DNA of 64,000 bases from EW11 sp035765635. GTDB taxonomy: Bacteria > Verrucomicrobiota > Verrucomicrobiia > Opitutales > Opitutaceae. Shown in pieces: positions 57,942 through 64,000 of the stretch (its first letter is position 1; each line of letters starts with the position of its first letter). The notes beneath the pieces were generated by a model. That model saw only the letters and a program-made list of their open reading frames with translations, made no database searches and was not told the origin of the DNA. Where the stretch lies: NCBI GenBank assembly GCA_035765635.1, contig DASTWZ010000039.1, forward strand, positions 89,604 through 153,603, read 5' to 3'. A program made the position numbers and the translations under genes.

Positions 57942-59801
57942 TCACCGGCGCTGGAATTCAGGTGAGCCGAGCATCAGCGCGAGCACTCGGGGGACGTCGG
58001 GGACGGACATCTCGCCCTCGCGCGAGGGTGCGCCTTGGGCCAGGACCACGCGGCGCGTGGAGGCGCTCAGGTCGCGCGCAAACATATTTCGGGCGATCGC
58101 GTCGACCAGGGCTGCGGGCTGATCGGGATTCACGCCCTCCACCAGGCGGCGAACTTGGGGCCGCGTTTCGGGCACTTGGCCAGCCGTGAGCGCGAGCGCG
58201 AAATTCAAGCGACTGACGAGGGCGCCTGCAGCCACCCAGTGAGAAGAATCCTCGGGAAACCCGGTCGGCGGGCCCCAGCCGTAGTTCGGCTGGCCCATGT
58301 CCACCAGGTGCAGGGTGGCGGTTTTCCGCGGCAGTGCATTGGTGCGTTCACCGCCGCGGCCGAGGAGCGCGGCCGCCTCGATCACGCGCAACCGTTCCCG
58401 GTTTCGTGTCGCAGGCGCGTCGACAAAGGTTGAGGCGGAAGCGCGCAGGGCCGAAGCGATAAACTCGAAGGGCGACTTCGTCTTCGCCGCGTAGAATTGC
58501 GGCGCAAAAAATTCCGGGTCCAGGAACAACGCCTCGTACGTCGCCCGCAGATTTCCTCGCGAGTCGAGGAACGCTTTGGCCACACGGTCCACGAGCGGGG
58601 CGGGAGGGTCGTCAGAGACAAAACGCTGGCAGAGTTCGTAAGCGAGATGATGGGCCGTCGCCGGGTGAAGCGATAAAAGGTCGAGCACTCGTTCGCCGTC
58701 CTCTTGGCCGCCGCCGATCGCGAAATGCTGCCCCAAAATCGTTTTCTCACCTTCGTCGTGCCAATCGCGGCGGAAAATAAACTGACCGGTCCTGGGCACC
58801 AGGGTCCAGCCGGTGAAAGCGCGGGCGACCTCCTGCACGTCTTTCTGGGTGTAACCGGCATCGACGCCCAGCGTGTGGAGTTCCATGAGTTCGCGCCCGT
58901 AGTTTTCGTTGAGGCCGCGCTTCGTCGCAGGTCGGGCGACCTTCGTCATGTTATCGTCGGTTCCCCGGGCATATTTCTTACCCGAGAATTTAGCCGCCGA
59001 GGCCGGGGCGGCCGCGGAACTGCGCACGTTGTCGAGGTAAACGAGCATCGCGGCGCTCTGGGCCGTCGCACCGAGAAGGTCGCGAAAGTTTCCCCAGATG
59101 TGCGGGCGAATCACATCCTGCTCGTAGGTCACGAGGGCCGCGCGCACCGCGTTCTTGCGGCCGTCGACATTGAAATGGTTGAACCAGAAATCGACCAGCA
59201 CCTGCTCCAGTTGGCGCTCGGAGAGAACGGCGCGCACGAGTTTGGCCTGGTGAAGTTCGCCGACGGCTTGAGCGACGACGCGGCGAGCTTCCTCGCCGGA
59301 TTTGTTCTCTTTTGCGGGCGCTTTCGCCAGAGTCGTTTCGGGCAACTTGCTCTCTTTCCCGGACATCGTTTCAGGCGCCTTGCCCTCCGCCATGGCGGCG
59401 GCGGCCGACGCTTTCGCCACTCGATTCCGGCGCTCGCGAATTTGCGTGTAGTACGCCGCAAAAATTTCGGCGGGGTCCATTTGGAGATGGGACAAGGGAG
59501 CGACCGCCTTTTCCGCGGCGAAGTCGGGAATCTCCGAGGGCGCCAGTTGCTGACGTATCCAGTTTTCAACGCCCAAGGCCGCAACGCGTTCGATTTCGCC
59601 GGGCCGCGGACCGTAGCCCAGACGATTCAGCGCATGCGCCGCCTTTTCCCGTTCGGTCAAAGGAGCCTGCTCGGTTTGCGCCGCCGGGGCCGCGGTTGGC
59701 GCGGATGGGTTGTTCAACGCCGCCCCGCAAAGCCTCGCGTTCGCGCCCAAGCCCGCCGACACCGCGGCCACGCAAAAAACAAGGGTCCGGAAAGCAGTCA
59801 T
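57942..59801 (-). CDS. DUF1800 family exported protein
   Basis: A 619-residue protein with a signal peptide (about residues 1-26). DUF1800 blocks are visible: ALNRLGYGPRPGEIERVAAL (about residue 57), VLVDFWFNHFNVDG, NYGRELMELHTLGVDAGYTQ, DVQEVARAFTGWTLVPRTG and HHLAYELCQRFVSD. An Ala/Glu/Lys-rich insert (about 137-165, GKEXK-like) interrupts the N-terminal part and probably loops out. The family function is unknown; paired DUF1800/DUF1501 genes occur in many Planctomycetes, Verrucomicrobia and other Gram-negatives. The upstream 59802-60025 gap holds both divergent promoters but no gene. Confidence 0.92.
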   Translation of the reverse strand: MTAFRTLVFCVAAVSAGLGANARLCGAALNNPSAPTAAPAAQTEQAPLTEREKAAHALNRLGYGPRPGEIERVAALGVENWIRQQLAPSEIPDFAAEKAVAPLSHLQMDPAEIFAAYYTQIRERRNRVAKASAAAAMAEGKAPETMSGKESKLPETTLAKAPAKENKSGEEARRVVAQAVGELHQAKLVRAVLSERQLEQVLVDFWFNHFNVDGRKNAVRAALVTYEQDVIRPHIWGNFRDLLGATAQSAAMLVYLDNVRSSAAAPASAAKFSGKKYARGTDDNMTKVARPATKRGLNENYGRELMELHTLGVDAGYTQKDVQEVARAFTGWTLVPRTGQFIFRRDWHDEGEKTILGQHFAIGGGQEDGERVLDLLSLHPATAHHLAYELCQRFVSDDPPAPLVDRVAKAFLDSRGNLRATYEALFLDPEFFAPQFYAAKTKSPFEFIASALRASASTFVDAPATRNRERLRVIEAAALLGRGGERTNALPRKTATLHLVDMGQPNYGWGPPTGFPEDSSHWVAAGALVSRLNFALALTAGQVPETRPQVRRLVEGVNPDQPAALVDAIARNMFARDLSASTRRVVLAQGAPSREGEMSVPDVPRVLALMLGSPEFQRR

Positions 59802-60025
59802 CGGGAGGGTGACGATCCGGAGCTCGACGGGTTACCGGCCCTCTGAGCTGCTACGGCATCTTGGTGGAATTAGATACTCCTCTCGTCTTTGACCCGCCTG
59901 CTGAAGCAAAGCGCAATATCAGTACGCCCCTTCAGAATACTGCGTTGGTCGCGGATCGAACGTTGAACATCGCGCTTTGATCGCAGTCTGGGTGTTACAT
60001 CGGGTGATTTGGACCCGGTTACCTC

Positions 60026-60508
60026 ATGAGCCAGCGCTTTCAAATCTGGATCAACGGCGAGCAGCGGTCTGTCCAAGTTGATGGTGATCGCACCTTGCTG
60101 AGTGTGCTTCGAGACGACCTGGGGTTGACCGGCACCAAGTACGGCTGCGGCGAGGGTCAATGCGGGGCGTGCATGGTCCTGCTCGATGGGCGCGCCACGA
60201 ACTCCTGCATCACACCGATCAGCAGTGTCGGCGACAAGAAGGTCACAACCATCGAAGGCCTCGCAAAAGGCGAGACGCTACATCCCGTGCAGGCGGCGTT
60301 TCTCGAGGAGGACGCGCTGCAATGCGGCTACTGCACGTCCGGCATGATCATTTCGGCGGTGTCGCTGCTCAACGAAGCACCTCACCCGACATCCGAACAG
60401 ATCGTGCACGGGATGAATCGAAACGTTTGCCGTTGCTGCACCTATCAACGGATCCGAAACGCGATCGTTCGTGCCTCTCAAGCTCCGGCAAAATCGGTGA
60501 CGTCATGA
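60026..60508 (+). CDS. 2Fe-2S subunit of molybdenum hydroxylase (IorA/CoxS-like)
   Basis: A 160-residue iron-sulfur subunit of a xanthine-oxidase-type enzyme. The plant-ferredoxin-type cluster is held by Cys41, Cys46, Cys49 and Cys61 (GCGEGQCGACM), and the second cluster by Cys100, Cys103, Cys135 and Cys137 (QCGYCTSGM, NVCRCCTY). This layout fits IorA of isoquinoline 1-oxidoreductase and related aldehyde oxidases. Its stop overlaps the large-subunit start (ATGA), so the two are coupled. The electron acceptor is not encoded here, and no FAD subunit follows. Confidence 0.95.
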   Translation: MSQRFQIWINGEQRSVQVDGDRTLLSVLRDDLGLTGTKYGCGEGQCGACMVLLDGRATNSCITPISSVGDKKVTTIEGLAKGETLHPVQAAFLEEDALQCGYCTSGMIISAVSLLNEAPHPTSEQIVHGMNRNVCRCCTYQRIRNAIVRASQAPAKSVTS

Positions 60509-62661
60509 AACCTGACACCGTAGCAGCGAGCGTGACTGAGAGTGTGAGCGATCCGGCGATGGGCCGCGAGGCAGGAGCGGTCGCGGCTGCTTCGGCGCAC
60601 TGGCATCTTGGTCGTCGCGATTTCTTGAAGACGTTTGCGACCGGATTGGTCGTCGTCGCCTGGGGAAATCCACTCTGGGCTCAACGAGAGTCCGGATCAT
60701 CGCATTCTCGCGAAGGACATCCAGACGTGCCTCGCCAGATCGATTCCTGGCTGCATCTCGGCGCGGATGGAACGATCACGTTCTTCACCGGAAAAGCGGA
60801 GTTGGGACAAAACATCCGCACGTCGCTGACTCAGATCGTCCTCGAGGAACTGCCGGCGCCAAACCACTCGGTTCGTATGGTTATGGCGGACACAGATCTG
60901 ACGCCGTGGGACGGCGGCACGTTTGGCAGCCGCACAACGCCGCAGATGGGCAAGCAGCTTCGCAACGTGGCCGCCACCGCCCGTGAAGTGCTGCTCGATC
61001 TCGCCGCGGAGGCGTGGCAGGTCGATCGATCCACGCTCGAGGCGACAAACGGAGAAATTCGTCACGCGGCGACCCATCGAAAATCATCTTACTACGATCT
61101 GACGAAAGGTCGGCTGCTTCAGCGCGATGTTATGGATTCTCCTCCGGTCAAGCAGCCTTCGGTTTGGACCATCGCTGGAACTTCGATGCCGAAGGTCAAC
61201 GGCAGAGCGTTTGTGACTGGCCGGCATCAGTATGCTTCCGATTTCGTGTTGCCGGGGATGCTGCATGGCAAGGTGCTCAGACCGCCGGCCTACGAGGCTA
61301 CTTTGGTTTCGTTTAACGCGGCAGACGTTGAGAAGCAAAATGGTGTGTCGGTGATCCATGAAGACGATTTTGTCGGCGTGGTTGCGCCGACTGTGCATGA
61401 CGCGGAAAAAGCGTTGGCTCTGCTGCACGCTGAGTGGAAGACGCGAGCGCAGATTTCCGAAGGCGCGTTGTTTTCTCATCTGCGCGAAACATCGGATTAT
61501 CGATCCGAAGAGAAAGAGCATCGAACGGACGGGTCGTCCTTACGCCGCACCTATCACGTCGCCTACATTGCTCACGTTCCGCTCGAGCCTCGAGCCGCGG
61601 TCGCGCAGTGGAACGAAGGCAGGCTCACCGTCTGGACAGGAACGCAGCGACCCTTCGGCGTTCGCGCAGAACTGGCGAAGGCGTTCGCCATACCCGAGTC
61701 GCAGGTGCGGGTGATCGTGCCCGACACGGGCTCGGCCTACGGCGGCAAACACACCGGTGAAGCGGCGCTCGAAGCAGCCCGCCTGGCGCGAGCGGCAGGT
61801 AAGCCGGTCAAACTGGTCTGGACGCGAGAGGAGGAATTTACCTGGGCGTATTTTCGTCCGGCGGCCGTGATCGATGTTTCGGCGAGTATCACGCCGGACG
61901 GCTCATTGGACGTCTGGGATTTTCACAATCTGAATTCCGGCAACGCCGGCATCCGAGCGCCCTATCGTGCGGCCCGCTCCAACGCGGAATTTCATCCATC
62001 GGAATCGCCTCTCCGGCAGGGCTCTTACCGCGCGTTGGCTGCGACGGCCAATCACTTCGCGCGAGAGTCACACATCGATGATTTGGCGCGCCTGGCCAAG
62101 ATGGACCCGTTGAGCTTCCGTTTGAAAAACCTGAACGATCCGCGGGCGGTTGCGGTGTTGAAGGCTGCGGCCGACGAATTCCGGTGGCAGGAACAGAAGG
62201 CGTCACCAGAAGTTGGATACGGGCTGGCCGTTGGCACGGAGAAAGGATCGTTCGTCGCGACGTGCGCCGAAATTGCGCTGCAGCGCTCGACGCGCGAATT
62301 TCGGGTCGTGCGTGTCGTGCAAGCCTTCGAGTGCGGCGCGATCGTGAATCCGGCGCATTTGATGAACCAGAATGAGGGCGCGATTTTGCAAGGGCTCGGC
62401 GGCGCGCTGTTCGAAACGGTGCATTTCGAAAATGGACGGATTTTGAATCCGCGTTTATCGAGCTACCGCGTGCCGCGTTTTGCCGACGTGCCGGAGATCA
62501 AAATCGTGCTGCTGAATCGTCCGGATCTTTCTTCGGTCGGCGCGGGCGAGACGCCGATCGTCACCATCGCGCCCGCCATTGGAAACGCGATTTTCAGCGC
62601 GACCGGCGTCCGAATCGCATCCATGCCGCTGGGACAACGGGTGCCCCCGGCCAGCGGATGA
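60505..62661 (+). CDS. Molybdopterin large subunit of aldehyde/isoquinoline oxidoreductase (IorB-like), Tat-exported
   Basis: A 718-residue molybdopterin cytosine-dinucleotide-type subunit. GRRDFLKTFATG (about residues 32-43) is a twin-arginine signal near the N-terminus, so the complex is probably exported to the periplasm with its iron-sulfur partner. GKAELGQNIRTSLTQIVLEE and PDTGSAYGGKHTGEAALEAA are Moco-binding blocks, and VGAGETPIVTIAPAIGNAIF carries the active-site Glu. It fits IorB; the substrate may be an aldehyde or N-heterocycle, but is unproven. The family normally splits into 2Fe-2S and Moco subunits without FAD, as here. Confidence 0.92.
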   Translation: MKPDTVAASVTESVSDPAMGREAGAVAAASAHWHLGRRDFLKTFATGLVVVAWGNPLWAQRESGSSHSREGHPDVPRQIDSWLHLGADGTITFFTGKAELGQNIRTSLTQIVLEELPAPNHSVRMVMADTDLTPWDGGTFGSRTTPQMGKQLRNVAATAREVLLDLAAEAWQVDRSTLEATNGEIRHAATHRKSSYYDLTKGRLLQRDVMDSPPVKQPSVWTIAGTSMPKVNGRAFVTGRHQYASDFVLPGMLHGKVLRPPAYEATLVSFNAADVEKQNGVSVIHEDDFVGVVAPTVHDAEKALALLHAEWKTRAQISEGALFSHLRETSDYRSEEKEHRTDGSSLRRTYHVAYIAHVPLEPRAAVAQWNEGRLTVWTGTQRPFGVRAELAKAFAIPESQVRVIVPDTGSAYGGKHTGEAALEAARLARAAGKPVKLVWTREEEFTWAYFRPAAVIDVSASITPDGSLDVWDFHNLNSGNAGIRAPYRAARSNAEFHPSESPLRQGSYRALAATANHFARESHIDDLARLAKMDPLSFRLKNLNDPRAVAVLKAAADEFRWQEQKASPEVGYGLAVGTEKGSFVATCAEIALQRSTREFRVVRVVQAFECGAIVNPAHLMNQNEGAILQGLGGALFETVHFENGRILNPRLSSYRVPRFADVPEIKIVLLNRPDLSSVGAGETPIVTIAPAIGNAIFSATGVRIASMPLGQRVPPASG

Positions 62662-62718
62662 CGCGTACGCGGCGAGCCGCAATCAAAGGCGCGGGGTTTA
62701 GAGACGGTGAGTTTTTTT

Positions 62719-62905
62719 TAGCCACAAAAAGGCTCAAAATACGCAAAGAGGATTTTTGTTTGGCTGACGCGGCTCAGACATTCGTGGCTCGGGGGCGGTC
62801 TGGTGTTTGGGTTTGGAGTTACAAACCAATATGCCAACCACGTTGGGGAGCGGGCCATTGCGAGTGACGTCGCAAACCCGAAATCCTCTTTGCGCTTTTT
62901 GCACT
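62719..62905. mobile_element. MITE-like element, copy 2 (inverted)
   Basis: About 187 bp, the inverted relative of 9856-10050. It begins TAGCCACAAAAAGGCTCAAA, carries GTTTGGAGTTACAAACCAAT in the interior and ends CTTTGCGCTTTTTGCACTGC. The termini are inverted copies of each other over the CGCAAAGAGGATTT block; the outer TAGCC end is preserved only on the left. No ORF of note. Confidence 0.7.
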
Positions 62906-62952
62906 GCTGTCCTGCTGAGTCGCACAATTCTGCGAGGATTTTGGCTCGGATG

Positions 62953-63082
62953 CCGCAGCCGCGTTTTCGAACGCGGATGCGGCGGTTCGTGGAGCGCAGG
63001 CGTCTCGCCTGCACGGCCACCGAATGGAGGCGAGATGCCTGCGCTCCAAATACCCCGCGACCGCGTTTGGTAACGCGGCCGC
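62953..63082. repeat. Dispersed palindromic repeat, family A, inverted copy
   Basis: Reverse-complement copy of the element at 69-197, with the same hairpins (CCGCGTTTTCGAACGCGG, CGCGTTTGGTAACGCG) around GGAGCGCAGG...CCTGCGCTCC. Together with the MITE-like element before it, it fills most of the 62662-63178 spacer. No gene is visible there. Confidence 0.8.
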
Positions 63083-63178
63083 TCATTCCCAACACACTTC
63101 GCGACCCCAAAACTCACCTGCCAAAACGCCTGCGCCTTTGGTTGCGGCTCCTTACGGCTATAGTTTTTTTTAACCGCT

Positions 63179-63820
63179 CTAACGCGGCGCGAATGTTTCG
63201 CCGGCGCCGAGGGTGTGCACGTCGACGATCAGTTCGGCTACGTTTGGCACTGAGCCGCGCACGGTCAGCTCGACGGGTGCGTGTGAACGTGGGCGTTCGC
63301 GAACGCCGAGGGCGGCGCTTTCGGTGGCCCACGCGGTTTTCTGCCATTCGGCGTAGGGCACGAATGTCGCGGTGCTGCGCTTCGCGGGTTGGCGGCGGGC
63401 ATTGCCGGTATTGATCGGTGTGAGTGCGATCTCGGCGGTGTACGCCGCGACGAGGCGGGCGACGTCGATTGTGAGCACGACCTGCGGCCGGCTACCGCAG
63501 GCTTTGCGCTGGCGATTGAGCCGGTCGGGATCGAGCCAGAAAAAGACGTGGGCGTTTATGAGGGCGTACCAGTCGGCCGGTGCCATGCCGACTAGGCAGC
63601 GCACCAAGGCCTCGGGTGGCATGGGAGCTTGATCGCGGAGATAAGCGCCGCTTGGCAGAACGATTCCTTCGCGCCGCTGTTGGCGTTCGGCGGACGTCCT
63701 GGTTTTTCCGCGCAGTCCGGCGCGATCGATGAGCCCGCTGGCGCTGTGCAGCCCCTCGCGTTGGATCGCGGGCCAGTTCGTGGACTCCGCCAAGTGGTAG
63801 ACATATTGCGGCAAACGCAT
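63179..63820 (-). CDS. DUF7002-like protein
   Basis: A 213-residue protein. YVYHLAESTNWPAIQREGL (residues 5-23), LPSGAYLRDQAPMPPEALVR, WYALINAHVFFWLDPDRLNR and LTPINTGNARR match the DUF7002 pattern that I recall. The pattern of an N-terminal HxxxxxxWxxIxxxGL followed by xNxxVFFW recalls ADP-ribosyltransferase-like folds, but that is inference and no catalytic Glu is proven. No signal peptide. The start at 63820 is preferred over 63934 because the extra residues are repeat- and spacer-encoded. It is an isolated gene flanked by repeats on both sides. Confidence 0.75.
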   Translation of the reverse strand: MRLPQYVYHLAESTNWPAIQREGLHSASGLIDRAGLRGKTRTSAERQQRREGIVLPSGAYLRDQAPMPPEALVRCLVGMAPADWYALINAHVFFWLDPDRLNRQRKACGSRPQVVLTIDVARLVAAYTAEIALTPINTGNARRQPAKRSTATFVPYAEWQKTAWATESAALGVRERPRSHAPVELTVRGSVPNVAELIVDVHTLGAGETFAPR

Positions 63821-63874
63821 CTGGGGGCAGTCTAGCGATGCCAAGCCTGGGGCGGACAACGCGATTTGTAGTAG

Positions 63875-64000
63875 CATGCGTGTCCAAAACGGCGACGTTT
63901 GTGATGGGTGTGAGGCTGACTTTTGGGTCGGCAAAGATTTCGAATGCCGGCGTGGACGCCGGCGCTCCCAGAGCCTTCTGCGCCTTGGAAAGGCGCACTC
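63875..64000. repeat. Composite dispersed repeat, family B, truncated by window end
   Basis: GCGTGTCCAAAACGGCGACG through GCGCTCCCAGAGCCTTCTGC and CCTTGGAAAGGCGCA, matching 56072-56216 in the same orientation. The window ends within it. Confidence 0.75.

Noticed and set aside
59802..60025. Possible molybdenum-cofactor or other riboswitch before the IorA-like gene
   Set aside because: I could not match the sequence to a known riboswitch fold by eye; the gap is short and divergent, so simple promoters are sufficient.

Overview
The window looks like chromosome of a Gram-negative, GC-rich bacterium, most likely a member of the Verrucomicrobiota. That assignment is inference. It rests on the outer-membrane biogenesis genes (lnt, an lptE-like and a bamD-like gene), a DUF1800/DUF1501 Tat-exported pair of the kind common in Planctomycetes and Verrucomicrobia, frequent starts without a clear Shine-Dalgarno sequence, and intergenic spacers packed with palindromic dispersed repeats. 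Most of the window is core chromosome. I see no transposase, integrase, phage structural gene or CRISPR array.

Layout. 1-7.2 kb: two NitT/TauT-type ABC importers flank a cysteine-rich Rrf2 regulator, probably for organosulfur or similar anions; the first binding protein carries a C-terminal extension resembling NosL. 7.6-9.8 kb: an acyltransferase/AMP-ligase fusion whose acyltransferase half has lost the canonical His. 10-13.5 kb: a PfkB sugar kinase, argA and a small anchored protein. 13.6-16.6 kb: proS, clpS and two uncharacterised genes translationally linked to clpS. 16.7 kb: a 6S RNA gene, too short and non-coding to appear among ORFs. 17-25.3 kb: family B DNA polymerase, dCMP deaminase, YqgE, the zinc-independent ribosomal proteins L36 and L31B, a DUF1015 protein and a Na+/H+ antiporter family protein. 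25.3-33.2 kb: a minus-strand operon of a glycosyltransferase, UDP-galactopyranose mutase and three clan-A glycoside hydrolases, none with a signal peptide. 33.6-43.2 kb: gdhA, a coiled-coil membrane protein, uvrB, a phosphoesterase, truncated haemoglobin, hpt and an ABC ATPase/binding-protein pair without a permease. 43.5-51.7 kb: rpe, lptE-like, bamD-like, fabH, plsX, rpmF, uppP, then trpD-glmM. 51.7-53.5 kb: a gene-poor accessory patch with a DUF3800 gene beside tRNA-Cys. 53.7-55.9 kb: tetR-lnt with a palindromic operator. 56.6-62.7 kb: DUF1501, DUF1800 and a two-subunit molybdenum hydroxylase. 63.2-63.8 kb: a DUF7002-like gene.

The spacers carry at least six dispersed repeat families. Several occur as inverted copies far apart in the window, including a roughly 190-bp element with terminal inverted repeats that resembles a MITE (9856-10050 and 62719-62905), a 154-bp unit duplicated 250 bp apart (1654 and 1904), and perfect 28-bp and 30-bp inverted repeats that would form long hairpins (11256-11435 and 19591-19762).

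The best candidate for an undescribed system is the cytoplasmic glycan operon at 25.3-33.2 kb. It pairs UDP-galactofuranose supply and a glycosyltransferase with three retaining glycosidases that appear to stay inside the cell, which suggests synthesis or remodelling of a galactose-containing glycoside rather than polysaccharide scavenging.
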